Shown here: positions 26,701 through 33,040 of the stretch, piece after piece
Numbering within the stretch: the stretch's first letter is position 1
Layout: each line of letters opens with the position of its first letter
Source: Omphiscola glabra
Lineage: Eukaryota > Mollusca > Gastropoda > Lymnaeidae
Direction of reading: 5' to 3'
NCBI GenBank assembly: GCA_964017045.1
Contig: OZ024796.1
Coordinates: 21,909,510 to 21,973,509 of the forward strand
Length of the DNA stretch: 64,000 nt
The notes under the pieces: model-generated
What the model saw: the letters and a program-made list of their open reading frames with translations, nothing else
Told to the model about the DNA's origin: nothing
Databases searched by the model: none
Translations under genes and position numbers: made by a program

Positions 26701-27640
26701 AAAATTCAAAAGTTATTCATTTCAATAGTAAAATCCCTCGCCATGTCATCGTGCATTTTGTTTTTAAAAACTTAATGTAAGTCAACTAATGGACGTTTTC
26801 AGAGTGGATAACGTGTACTATTGTACAGTCACTATAGTAGTATAATAACGACTACTGACTTGAGTGTAAAATAATCGACCATACGCCTGATACGCTCTTG
26901 TCTTTGTTGTTTCTGTCAGTTGTAATAATTACATGTGTAGTGTAGTGAGGAACATAAGCTGCAACACTATTCTTGTGTTTTGAAAGGCTAATTAATGACA
27001 GTGAAAGACTTAGCCTACTCAACTTGCTCTAAGTTTAAGCCGTATTACTATTTACTATTACTATTTTTGGGAAAGTTAAAAATGCTTTTTATTTTATCCC
27101 AGTCTCAGACAGGAAACTCATTTTAATTTTTTTTTAAATATTATATATTATTATAGATTCAGAAATTTTCAGTTAGATGTTCACGCCGACGAGAAGCAAC
27201 ACCGTCCCCAAACCGAGTGCAGCATCCTGAAAACAACAACAACACACACCGACCGGTATGTCACGCACCGCTAGATAAATTCTCCATTCACACCGCGTGT
27301 GTAGTCGTAGTAAGAGAACCAGCATAGTGGGTAGCCCTCGTGTGCCCCTCGGATTTCTTAGCTGGCTCGTATACTGGGCATGATATAATAAGAAGCGTGT
27401 ATTTTGTTCTTCACTTATCAAACGTTATTTATTCACCTCACGAACGAGTAACCGACTCGTAACAAAAAAATAAAATAATAACCGGCGTGTGTGTGTGTCG
27501 AGCCGTGTGTAACACGAGGTTAAACGAGTACTCACCCTTTTGATTTGGCGATACGCTAACTCTGCATTGATCCAACTCGTCCTCGTCAGTAGCTCGGGGT
27601 CGGTCTTGGGAGGGTCAGTCCTTCTTGACCGGTTGGACAT
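999..27640 (-). CDS. ptc: Patched (Hedgehog receptor), 5' part: exons 1-5, gene continues off left edge
   Basis: Joined exons are 27536-27640, 25776-25968, 3414-3600, 3114-3183 and 999-1096 (653 nt, 217 residues plus 2 nt); every junction is GT-AG and in phase. Patched is a 12-pass RND-family sterol transporter that holds Smoothened inactive until Hedgehog binds. Visible parts: a cytoplasmic N-terminus with [10 protein letters not shown] (20-29), WLR (46-48), first membrane helix (about 68-86), [15 protein letters not shown] (90-104), and the start of extracellular domain 1 ending in [15 protein letters not shown] (192-206), a near-invariant Patched motif. The last conserved Cys seen are C170, C193 and C201. 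Exon lengths 193 and 70 nt equal human PTCH1 exons 2 and 4 as I recall them, and the phases agree. The sterol-sensing domain and the rest lie beyond position 1. Dispatched and PTCHD proteins lack this N-terminal motif set, so I am confident of Patched itself. Confidence 0.95.
1097..1488. other. Array-free part of patched intron 4
   Basis: Unique AT-rich sequence with a cluster of CACGTG-containing words at 1320-1375. No exon or element recognised. It continues as unique sequence at 1618-1860. Confidence 0.6.
1489..1617. repeat. Minisatellite, 29 bp x 4.4
   Basis: Unit begins GCCATTTATATGGTGAACTG; in patched intron 4. Confidence 0.9.
1864..3113 (-). repeat. GA-rich minisatellite whose units carry the exon 4 splice donor
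   Basis: After (GA)n-rich sequence (1864-2013), units of about 26-60 bp alternate GAGAGA tracts with AGTACTTACAG. On the transcribed strand each reads CTGTAAGTACT, a consensus 5' splice site. I count 26 copies, the last being the authentic exon 4 donor at 3108-3113. Units nearest the exon also keep exon bases ACTCT before GT and CTCAGTC after it, so the real junction and the repeat are the same sequence. Distal units drift to ATTCTGTAAGTACTGATT. Two copies read GTAAAT. Confidence 0.92.
3114..3183 (-). CDS. ptc: patched coding exon 4 (70 nt)
   Basis: 70 nt from acceptor TTATCTCCCCAG to donor GACTCT|GTAAGTACTC; the human exon 4 length is identical. It encodes residues 162-185, including TWGFREIC (163-170), matching the WGLRDMC / WKLEHLC block of fly and human Patched. 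Intron 3 in front of it is only 230 nt. Its donor is the first copy of the repeat array at 1864-3113. Confidence 0.93.
3414..3600 (-). CDS. ptc: patched coding exon 3 (start of extracellular domain 1)
   Basis: 187 nt from acceptor TTTTTCGCTCTCTCAG to donor GGACT|GTAAGT. It completes codon 100 (Glu) and encodes [10 protein letters not shown] (101-110) then the ELIIQTPKK block (124-132), corresponding to the GGRVSRELNY and LMIQTPKEE blocks of PTCH1. It leaves in phase 2. The human counterpart is 190 nt, so one codon differs. It lies 22 kb downstream of exon 2. Confidence 0.95.
3686..3735. repeat. Short duplication, 22 bp x 2.3
   Basis: Unit ATCATTAATACAAAATGTTA, just upstream of the exon 3 acceptor. 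Confidence 0.75.
3820..4664. repeat. Minisatellite, 21 bp x 40
   Basis: Unit CAAGACTATCTGTTCCAATG(G). The unit is a multiple of three, so all frames stay open on both strands (WQDYLFQ and LPLEQIV repeats); these are not genes. T/C variants at one position form blocks (3890-3925, 4190-4255), evidence of block duplication. Confidence 0.95.
4745..4870 (+). repeat. Dispersed repeat copy A
   Basis: Shares CGCCTACGGGACTCCATCTC and about 100 bp around it with the minus strand of 32180-32290. Interrupted by a long G run at about 4830. Likely part of a mobile element; class unknown. Confidence 0.6.
4871..5327. other. Array-free intron 2 sequence
   Basis: No coding, RNA or element signal recognised. 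Confidence 0.5.
5328..5481 (+). mobile_element. SPIN-like hAT MITE, right end lost
   Basis: Begins CAGTGGCTCTCAACCTTCTT, continues through the AATACAGTTACTCCGTGTTG block and ends GATGGTCTTAGGCGACCC. These blocks match SPIN-type hAT elements known to have moved horizontally among animals. The right terminus is replaced by the next array. Confidence 0.7.
5482..5623. repeat. Minisatellite, 23 bp x 6 in alternating pairs
   Basis: Unit ACAACACTGCCCTTTGACAT alternates with ...GGCAT, so the real period is 46. Begins where the SPIN-like copy breaks off. Confidence 0.9.
5624..6180. other. Array-free intron 2 sequence with a small repeat
   Basis: Three copies of a 20-bp unit ACAGACAAAGTTCTCGTGAT at about 5679-5735; otherwise nothing recognised. 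Confidence 0.5.
6185..6535. repeat. Minisatellite, 20 bp x 17
   Basis: Unit GACGAGGTGGTCTGGTGTAT with A/G and T/C variants. Confidence 0.95.
6828..7056. repeat. Minisatellite, 57 bp x 4
   Basis: Unit contains GGCCGAATGGCAGTTCCTCT and AGAAGGAATCAACTTCAC. Confidence 0.85.
7130..7358. repeat. Minisatellite, 38-39 bp x 6
   Basis: Unit contains CTTCGGTGCACCAGCTGTGT; length alternates by one A. Confidence 0.92.
7411..7947. repeat. Minisatellite, 21-22 bp x 25
   Basis: Unit AACCACACCATTTTCTCTTT. The right third carries CCTTTCAAACC variants, a separate homogenised block. Confidence 0.92.
8176..8373. mobile_element. Possible degraded hAT-type MITE
   Basis: Starts CAGGGGTTCTCAAC and ends with an imperfect inverted copy (GTTTAGAACCTTG). 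Target duplication not clear. Confidence 0.35.
8374..9779. other. Array-free intron 2 sequence with G/C runs
   Basis: Holds G or C runs near 8828, 9039, 9218 and 9285, a GAGAGA-rich stretch at 9470-9600 and a telomere-like TTAGGGTTCGGGTTAGGG at about 8947. No gene recognised. Confidence 0.5.
9780..9940. repeat. Degenerate repeat around CGACTGGCGTAGAC
   Basis: Four to five imperfect copies, period roughly 40. Confidence 0.6.
9945..11740. other. Array-free intron 2 sequence with one strong hairpin
   Basis: AT-rich, no exon found. A perfect 12-bp inverted repeat GCCCGTCGTTAC (10305-10316) / GTAACGACGGGC (10330-10341) with a 13-nt loop is the only marked structure. Confidence 0.5.
11742..12020 (+). 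repeat. Minisatellite, 57 bp x 5
   Basis: Unit contains CCCACCTCTTCGCCTGAGTA and ACCACATTGTGCATGT. Inverted relatives lie at 13285-13400. Confidence 0.9.
12021..12723. other. Array-free intron 2 sequence
   Basis: Contains a C run near 12498. Overlapping open frames here show no family resemblance. Confidence 0.45.
12724..12854. mobile_element. SPIN-like hAT MITE, 115 bp, with target-site duplication
   Basis: Element 12732-12846: left end CAGGGGTTCTCAACCTTCCG, right end (reverse) CAGCGGTTCACAACCTGTGG. An 8-bp duplication TATTAACT / CATTAACT flanks it (12724-12731, 12847-12854; one mismatch), the length typical of hAT. Only the two termini remain, joined internally, so it was moved in trans. 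Confidence 0.85.
13285..13400 (-). repeat. Two inverted copies of the 57-bp minisatellite
   Basis: CACAATGTGGTAACATCTAC and GGCGAAGAGGTGGAATCGAT are the reverse complement of the 11742-12020 unit; the closest match is its right-most copy. Confidence 0.8.
13536..13952. repeat. Minisatellite, 36 bp x 11
   Basis: Unit contains GAAGGTAAACATACCTTACT. On the patched strand it reads TAAGGTATGT, donor-like. Confidence 0.92.
13953..14204. other. Array-free spacer
   Basis: GT-rich, no feature recognised. Confidence 0.4.
14205..14385. repeat. Minisatellite, 27 bp x 6.5
   Basis: Unit contains AAGGTGTGGCTGGGTTGTGG. Confidence 0.9.
14386..14915. other. Array-free AT-rich spacer
   Basis: A and T runs at about 14570-14630; nothing coding recognised. 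Confidence 0.4.
14916..15535. repeat. Minisatellite, 26 bp x 24
   Basis: Unit contains TGTACGTCAAGTAAGATGTT; each copy has TACGTCA (TGACGTA on the other strand), a CRE-like half site. CATG/CGTG variants are distributed in blocks. Confidence 0.95.
15612..15830. repeat. Degenerate repeat around TTGGTACAGT
   Basis: Four copies of a 19-20-mer AACATTGGTACAGTTAAGAA, then looser copies of TACTGGTACAGTGTTG. Confidence 0.75.
15831..16106. other. Array-free spacer
   Basis: Contains an open frame on the minus strand without recognisable domains. Confidence 0.4.
16107..16440. repeat. Minisatellite, about 37 bp x 8, diverged
   Basis: Unit contains ACTATACAACAATAGCGATA. Confidence 0.85.
16600..16800. 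repeat. Minisatellite, 35 bp x 5.7
   Basis: Unit contains GTACACAAAGTGTATTATAA. Confidence 0.92.
16955..17142. repeat. Minisatellite, 27 bp x 7, palindrome-rich
   Basis: Unit contains GTACGTACGCGCATGCTGTA; GTACGTAC and GCATGC are self-complementary. Confidence 0.88.
17250..17552. repeat. Minisatellite, 17 bp x 17
   Basis: Unit CTACTGACAGCTTCCAG; the right end uses CAACCAG variants. Confidence 0.93.
17632..17700. repeat. 34-bp duplication
   Basis: Two copies containing AAAACATGGGTGTACTACAG. Confidence 0.85.
17701..19221. other. Array-free intron 2 sequence
   Basis: G runs at 17881 and 18185, GTCGATGTCGCTGTCACT short repeat at 18820-18850. Contains the intronic Gli match. No exon recognised. 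Confidence 0.45.
17944..17952 (-). promoter_or_regulatory. Exact Gli/Ci consensus in patched intron 2
   Basis: TGGGTGGTC on the plus strand, in array-free DNA. Intronic Gli sites are known at patched genes, but this one is unsupported by anything else visible. Confidence 0.25.
19222..20035. repeat. Minisatellite, 39-44 bp x 19
   Basis: Constant core CTCAGCTCACTTCAGACTCT then a variable C-run spacer of 4-11 C; length variation comes almost only from the C run. Ends in a C run of about 16. Confidence 0.95.
20112..21184. repeat. Minisatellite, 24 bp x 45
   Basis: Unit AGACAAAGGTTTTCAACACT(GTCA). Left block uses GTCAAGACAAAG, the middle GACAAGATAAAG, the right returns to mixed forms: three homogenised domains. 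Confidence 0.95.
21185..22285. other. Array-free intron 2 sequence
   Basis: CAGCACAGCA-rich stretch at 21260-21390, G runs near 21570-21620. Nothing coding recognised. Confidence 0.4.
22286..22462. repeat. Minisatellite, 24 bp x 7
   Basis: Unit CTCGGGGCCCAAAATGTGGA. It may derive from a transposon end starting CAGGGCCGTTAAGAG at about 22161. Confidence 0.88.
22745..23030. repeat. Composite repeat around CACTAACTGGTGCTAAGG
   Basis: A duplicated block of about 77 bp plus shorter units of 26-34 bp. Confidence 0.8.
23031..23734. other. Array-free sequence with C runs
   Basis: C or G runs near 23269, 23331, 23412 and 23514; no gene recognised. Confidence 0.4.
23735..23960. repeat. Degenerate repeat around CAGACAATGAAACAAATTTC
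   Basis: Unit near 18-19 bp, about ten imperfect copies; related wording (TCAGACAACATGGGATCA) recurs at 25990-26175. Confidence 0.75.
23961..24544. other. Array-free sequence
   Basis: GTACAC/GTTGTACA words at 24030-24210, C run at 24381. No exon recognised. Confidence 0.4.
24545..24870. repeat. Degenerate minisatellite, about 40 bp x 8
   Basis: Core GGTGAGACAGCAACAGCAAC and GATGTGAATGTGTG. Confidence 0.8.
24871..25325. other. Array-free sequence near patched exon 2
   Basis: Moderate GC; no exon with proper splice sites found. Confidence 0.4.
25326..25620. repeat. Degenerate minisatellite, about 38-55 bp x 7
   Basis: Core GAATGTAGTGGTACAACCCA and ATACACTTTACACCAAT; starts 155 bp from the exon 2 donor. 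Confidence 0.8.
25776..25968 (-). CDS. ptc: patched coding exon 2 (first membrane helix)
   Basis: 193 nt between acceptor TGGTTCACAG and donor GAAG|GTGAGT, entering in phase 0 and leaving after one base of codon 100. It encodes residues 36-99: WLR (46-48), a [10 protein letters not shown] amphipathic stretch, the membrane helix [14 protein letters not shown] (70-83) and [11 protein letters not shown] (89-99). Human PTCH1 exon 2 is also 193 nt and has the same phase. Confidence 0.95.
25990..26175. repeat. Degenerate repeat in patched intron 1
   Basis: Core GGGATCAATATCAGACTATT; about six imperfect copies, 20 bp from the exon 2 acceptor. Confidence 0.75.
26176..27535. other. Rest of patched intron 1
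   Basis: AT-rich, one G run at 26469, otherwise free of arrays and recognisable elements. Confidence 0.5.
27536..27640 (-). CDS. ptc: patched coding exon 1 (residues 1-35)
   Basis: The ATG at 27638-27640 opens 35 codons ending at an AAAAGG|GTGAGT donor in phase 0. An in-frame TGA lies ten codons upstream, which fixes this start unless a further 5' exon exists. The segment [16 protein letters not shown] aligns with the Drosophila Patched N-terminus (RTSWVDAQ...). Its downstream neighbour exon also begins in phase 0. This N-terminus is cytoplasmic and shorter than in vertebrate PTCH1. Confidence 0.92.
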
Positions 27641-27650
27641 ACTTCCAGCC

Positions 27651-27671
27651 TCAAGGCCCCCCGACTTTCAT
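27651..27671 (-). CDS. Upstream ORF in the patched leader (MKVGGP, stop)
   Basis: An ATG at 27669-27671 opens six codons and a TGA that ends 10 nt before the patched ATG, in a different frame. It would be translated first by scanning ribosomes if the leader extends this far. Conservation is unknown. Confidence 0.4.
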   Translation of the reverse strand: MKVGGP

Positions 27672-28168
27672 CAGGGTAGAATCTTTCCAACAATTACATT
27701 CACTCGGTCTGTGCCAGCACACGTACAACAAAACCGCCACACGAGAAGCGAAAGATGGAGAGAGGAGAAAGAGAGAGAGAGACAGAGACGGTTAGAGCCG
27801 AGATCAGCCCCCGCTAGCCAGGTCTTTGGCATTTAAACCGAGCACGTGTCGAGAGCAAGAATTCCATCGTGTTGCTAAACAAGAAATACAACTACATGAT
27901 GAATCCCAGTATCCAGAATGAGAATAAAACTTCACATACACCATTCAGAAGTTTTCACAAAAAACAACACACTCGCTTCCTGTGTCGAGCATTGCCGTCC
28001 ACAAGATTCAGGTAGAATACTAGCACTACGGTGGTAACAGAGGCAGTTTTGCCTCCCCTCCCTCATTTGCATGCCGGGCTCCGCCCCTTGGCCTACTGCG
28101 ACGTGATTGATACTGCGCAGATCGCGGCGCTGATTGGTCAATTATCTCTTGTAAACCGGCCAGCATTA

Positions 28169-28181
28169 GTTGCCTAGCAAC
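28169..28181. promoter_or_regulatory. RFX X-box GTTGCCTAGCAAC
   Basis: A 13-bp near-perfect palindrome of the form GTTGCC-N-AGCAAC, matching the X-box bound by RFX factors, which drive ciliary genes. It sits 18 bp from the Gli site. Confidence 0.5.
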
Positions 28182-28199
28182 GGCTCACCCAAGTCGCGG

Positions 28200-28208
28200 G
28201 ACCACCCA
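28200..28208 (+). promoter_or_regulatory. Exact Gli/Ci binding site GACCACCCA, 560 bp upstream of the patched ATG
   Basis: GACCACCCA is the full Gli/Cubitus interruptus consensus. Patched genes of flies and vertebrates are direct Gli/Ci targets through promoter sites of this sequence, forming the pathway's negative feedback. Position relative to this patched start makes a functional site plausible. Confidence 0.6.
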
Positions 28209-28215
28209 AGATGTG

Positions 28216-28656
28216 AAACAAGCTATAAAGAAAGGGGGGGGGGGGGAGCTAAAGAAACCCCATCTGAAGCGGGCGGAATAGCGCTATCACATCGTTTTTT
28301 TTTTATACCAACAGATAGACGAAGTTTTTTGTGTTGTATTCCAGGCAAATGACTTGTCTAAAAGGCCTGCCAGAAGGGTCGCACAGATGTTTGGGGTCTA
28401 GTCAGTAGAAGGGAAACTCCCACCTCAGTTTCATGGGACTCACTTCTTCGTCACTGAGGTGCAAAATTTAGTTTACGGCAAAGAGGGGTAAACCCACGGG
28501 GAGGAGGGGATTTTTGTTGTCTTTGTTATTTCAAAATGAAAATTATATTGGGCTTATTATACAGTGCCGGCATTTTGTCTATTTTTAAAGATTAAAATAA
28601 TAATAATAGTTTAATAATAAAACAACCTTAATTAAGAACAGAATCCCCAAACATAA
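28216..28656. other. Array-free sequence upstream of the patched promoter
   Basis: G run at 28234-28246; nothing else recognised. Confidence 0.4.
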
Positions 28657-29122
28657 CCCTCAACCCCACACCAACCATCCTCACCCCACACCAACCACCA
28701 TCATCCCACACCAACCATCCTCACCCCACACCAACGACCCTCACCCCACACCAACCATCCTCACCCCACACCAACGACCCTCACCCCACACCAACCACCC
28801 TCACCCCACACCAACCACCCTCACCCCACACCAACCACCCTCACCCCACACCAACCACCCTCACCCCACATCAACCACCCTCACCCACACCAACCACCCT
28901 CACCCCACATCAACCACCCTCACCACACACCAACCACCCTCACCCCACTTCAACCACCCTCCCCCCACACCAACCACCCTCACCCAAACCAACCACCCTC
29001 CCCCCACACCAACCATCCTCACCCAAACCAACCACCCTCACCCCACACCAACCACCCTCACCCCACACCAACCACCCTCACCCCACACCAACCACCCTCC
29101 CCCCACACCAACCACCCTCACC
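28657..29122. repeat. Minisatellite, 21 bp x 22
   Basis: Unit CCTCACCCCACACCAACCAC; strongly C/A, no G on the plus strand for most of its length. Confidence 0.95.
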
Positions 29123-29139
29123 GGCACCCAATCCACTGG

Positions 29140-29260
29140 CCATCAGGTCGGCACTTTTTTCTTTATATGGAGGACGGAATTTTCGGCTAACTGCAGAATT
29201 TCTTCCCTGAAGGAGGCGGCAAAATTATTGGCCCACCCCGAGGGGGCACTAATGCCACGG
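29140..29260 (+). mobile_element. Fragment related to 52966-53150
   Basis: TTTATATGGAGGACGGAATTTTCGGC... aligns at about 70 percent by eye with CTGTATATGGAGAAGCGGCA... at 53046. Both look like pieces of one transposon family. Confidence 0.45.
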
Positions 29261-29390
29261 CCCGATCCCCCCCCCCGAGGGGGCATTAATGTCACGGCCC
29301 GATCCCAACCCCCCGAGGGGGCATAAATGCCCCGGCCCGATCCCCCCCGAGGGGGCATTAATGCCACGGCCCGATCCCCCCCCCCACTTC
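29228..29390. repeat. Minisatellite, 40-48 bp x 4
   Basis: Core CCGAGGGGGCATTAATGCCA plus CGGCCCGATC; internal palindromes GGCATTAATGCC. Confidence 0.85.
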
Positions 29391-30651
29391 CCCCACACAC
29401 ACTAATCACCCCAAATGTCTCAAATGATGTTTTTTAAAAACTATTCTCTCGTATCTATAGGAAGGAAATGTACGTTGAGTGTTATGGAGCGAGACTCGAC
29501 GTGACGGTAATACGTTGTCACCTCAGAACCCCCCCCCCACCCCTGACCCCCTGCCTTCTCCCACCTCTTCCCCCTCTATCTCCCCCCCCCCCTCACGGTC
29601 CCCCAACTGACATGCCGTAACCGTGGGTGGTTGATGGTATCAATATTTTTGTAACTAGCTGCCGGCCGTAATTCCTTGGTACGATGATGAGCTGGATGGA
29701 GCCCGACAGGTTCACCGTTGTTACAAAGGTAAACACAAGGTGAAGGAAAATGGCACAGCTTCGGTCGTTTCGGAAGTATGTCACGTGAAATATGGGGGCT
29801 GGAGTAATACCCGCATCAACCCCCCCCCCACCACCACATCCCCATTTCTCTCTCTCTCTCTCCCCACCCACCCACATCCACCAAGTAGACAAATTATTAT
29901 TATTTTTTTTGGGGGTGTGGGGGTGTGGGTGGTGGGGTAGACGGCATAGGCAACGTTAATTGTAAAGTAAGGGTAAGCAACTGTACTGAACATGTGTTAA
30001 AACATTGAACACACCAACACACAAGCAAGTACTCTCTACGGGCAGGAGAGACAAGAATCTTAGAATGCATTAATCAACAACAACAACAATTCTTAGAAAA
30101 ACAAGTGATCTCAAACAGTTAACACCGCACACCCCCTTCCCCCAACCATTTAGCGTCCCCTTTTACCATTAAAAAAGATAAATCTTAAATAAATATATAA
30201 TGATGGGTGGCTACGAGCGTTTAGTGTGAGAACTCCTAACCAATTTTGTGAGGCGGGGAATTCTTTGGTTTATAATGGAATGAAACAGTTACAGGGGAGA
30301 CAAGGGGATCAAACAAAAAAATCGAGAAAAATAACCACCCTTGATTTGAAGTTTAATTTATTGGGGACAAAAACGACGAAGAAGCGAAGTAGAGAAAGTG
30401 TTTTGGGGGGAAATAGTTTTAAAAATGATCCAAGGGGAATAACCTAAATGAAACCTTAAGACTACAATGGCGGACATTTTAATCATTGCCTGAGTTGCAT
30501 CCCTTTTCAGAACTGTAAGCGTGGAATTTGCCATTAAGAAAAAAAAAGCAACAACTCAACATCTTAAGAAATATATACTAAAAAATTAGATGACTAGTAG
30601 CGATACGACGAGTGACCGAATGGCGTCACAATAACTTCATCAGAATTGAGC
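29391..30651. other. Intergenic sequence with one weak exon candidate
   Basis: C runs at 29529 and 29581. A plus-strand 70-nt stretch 29659-29728 has an acceptor (TTGTAACTAG) and donor (AAAG|GTAAAC) and reads AVIPWYDDELDGARQVHRCY; the opposite strand is also open. Unassigned. Confidence 0.3.
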
Positions 30652-30899
30652 CTAAAGCTGGCGAGGGCATATAACATTACAAGGGTTCGTTTTAAAATCA
30701 AATGTTGCTCCACCACGAACGTACATCATGGAGAGTTTGGATAGTAGTCGTCGTTCCTCTAATGGTGACCAGCCCAGTGTTTCCAGCATGCTGCCAACAC
30801 TAGAGGTATTCCTGTAGCTGTTCAGGACAAAGCGTGCTGCCCTTCGCTGGACCTCCCCCGACCTGTCGATGCTCTTCTGGGTGAATAGGTCCCAGACTG
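30652..30899 (-). mobile_element. Non-LTR retrotransposon fragment, C-terminus of reverse transcriptase ORF
   Basis: Reads VWDLFTQKSIDRSGEVQRRA, then ARFVLNSYRNTSSVGSMLET and LGWSPLEERRLLSKLSMMY: the conserved region after the RT domain in jockey-like LINEs. No upstream RT motifs remain. Confidence 0.75.
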
Positions 30900-32179
30900 A
30901 GAAAATTGAAATATTTATATAAATTTTGGAACCCTAGGTTCATTCAGTTCATTCATGTGTGACACTCATTTTGATTTATCATTACTTTGCTCATAAATGT
31001 TGTCACAGGCAAAGGTGAATAGTATTGTGACCAAAAGAACAACAGCAAAAATAACATAACAAAACAACAACAAAATCTAGGGTAACATTTCCATTTTTAT
31101 TCTTGTTTTAATTATATTTCTAAAACAAAATATAGGCAACATTAGGCTGCCTAATTTCAATTCTTTCATCATTATCATTGAAAACGGAATGAAATGTTAA
31201 AATATTCCACAAAACTAGTCAGATGTGCGGACACAAACATAAAGCAATAGAATATTGAAACCTTTAGCAATATTACAAAGTATAATTATTTATTACAATT
31301 TTGTATAATTAGGCATACAACAGCCTCTAATCCAAATCATAAGCTTACACACACATGTGTGTGAATGTATCACAGTTTCGAACAATAATTATGTGCACGC
31401 CTACTGTATTACCATAGCTAAGCGTAGCTTAACATTTCTTCGAAATTTTATTTAATTTAGGTTAAATCTAAAATTAGCTGACCAATGATAATTGCGGATA
31501 AACGAACAATTTTAATGTCGACCAATGGGTGCGCGTGGTTCAACGAAACCGCATGGGTTGGCGAGACAAAGATTCCCCTCAAGGCTTATTTCTGGACATT
31601 TTAGTGGACCACGCCATAAACAGTAGATAAGCTGAGCTTTCGGTTGATACCAAATATGTCAAGGTAGCTTTGTAACAATATTTTAAAAGAAAAGGGCGCC
31701 CAATGGTCTATTTTGCATGAATTTCGCCCCCCACCCCCCCCCCGTCAATTTTTTTGTTGTTTAACACACTACACATACTACTTTAAAATACATTTGTAAC
31801 ATATTTAAATTACGTTTTAATTCAGCAAATGTTAATGTATTGCTTAGATGTGTATCTATTCTCTATATAAAATTCTAGATAATTTCAATTTTGATAGTAA
31901 AATAAATAAATATCTATAATTTATCCCTCATTATTTCTTCGTCGTACACACAACGTACTGTGCAAACGAGCTTCGAAATATCTCACCCTTTCAGTTTCGG
32001 CCGAACGTCTCGATAAGCTTTTTAATTTCGGCTTCTGCCGAAAGTCATTTTAAACTTTCGGTTAGGCTTCGGCCGAAACCAGAAAATCACATTCGTTCGG
32101 ACTCGTCTCTACAATACCTTGGAAAACGCATAGACGAGCAATAACGTCAACAGAACCCCGGGTGTATGGGACGTTTTGA
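30900..32179. other. AT-rich intergenic sequence
   Basis: At 31992-32085 the palindrome TTCGGCCGAA and variants (TTCGGCTTCTGCCGAAAG) occur, resembling the interior of some DNA transposons. No gene recognised. Confidence 0.4.
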
Positions 32180-32290
32180 CCCTTGGATGGCAACACACCC
32201 TAAGAGAAGGAAAACTCTAAACTCAAACCCGGAGATGGAGTCCCGTAGGCGTTATGACATTGACACAATGAAAATCCCGACATCGCCGGC
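32180..32290 (-). repeat. Dispersed repeat copy B
   Basis: Minus strand matches 4745-4860 across about 100 bp; copy B lacks the G run. Confidence 0.6.
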
Positions 32291-32424
32291 GACGTAGAAC
32301 GCATAAGTCTTGGCATTGGATGATAATCGTCAAGAGCGTTAAGAGTGATGCTGACGAACTGGGTCGAAAAACTGCGTTGGTCATCGTCACATTCGAAGGA
32401 AGAACACAATCAAACATTTCTATT

Positions 32425-32690
32425 GACGTAAGGTGTATGAATTTTACCATCACATTCCTATTGATGTAAGGTGTATGAAATTTACCACCACGCTCCTAAT
32501 GATGTAAGGTGTATGAATTTTACCATCACATTCCTAGTGATGTAAGGTGTATGCATTTTAGCACCACATTCCTATTGATGTAAGGTGTATGAATTTTACC
32601 ATCACATTCCTAGTGATGTAAGGTGTATGAATTTTACCACCACATTCCTATTGATGTAAGGTGTATGAATTTTACCACGACATTCGTATA
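32425..32690. repeat. Minisatellite, 40-43 bp x 6
   Basis: Core TTGATGTAAGGTGTATGAAT and ACCACATTCCTA. Confidence 0.9.
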
Positions 32691-32814
32691 TTGTGTAAAC
32701 GGTTTCAGCTGCACCACTACATTCCTATTGGTCTATATGTAGGCCTACTTGTCTTTGTGTACATTGTATCAATATACATATGTCTATGTACTTATGTTAT
32801 GTACTTTTTATATG

Positions 32815-33040
32815 TAGGCCTACTTGTCATATACACATGTGTGTACATATATCTATTACTTGTCATATACACATGTGTGTACATATATCTATTACCTGTC
32901 ATATACACATGTGTGTACATATATCTATTACTTGTCATATACACATGTGTGTACATATATCTATTACTTGTCATATACACATGTGTGTACATATATCTAT
33001 TACTTGTCATATATATACATGTGTGTACATATATCTATTC
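32815..33040. repeat. Minisatellite, 37 bp x 6, palindromic
   Basis: Unit contains TACACATGTGTGTACATATA, self-complementary over about 14 bp. Confidence 0.92.

Larger units (their letters stand above)
27641..28215 (-). promoter_or_regulatory. ptc: patched 5' leader and proximal promoter region
   Basis: Upstream of the ATG there is no further coding potential. The stretch is GC-richer than its surroundings between about 28060 and 28210 and free of tandem arrays. It holds, in order towards the gene, a Gli site (28200-28208), X-box (28169-28181), inverted CCAAT (28133-28137, reading CCAAT on the gene strand), GC box CTCCGCCCC (28079-28087) and octamer ATTTGCAT (28065-28072). No clear TATA box is seen. 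The transcription start is not determined. Confidence 0.6.
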
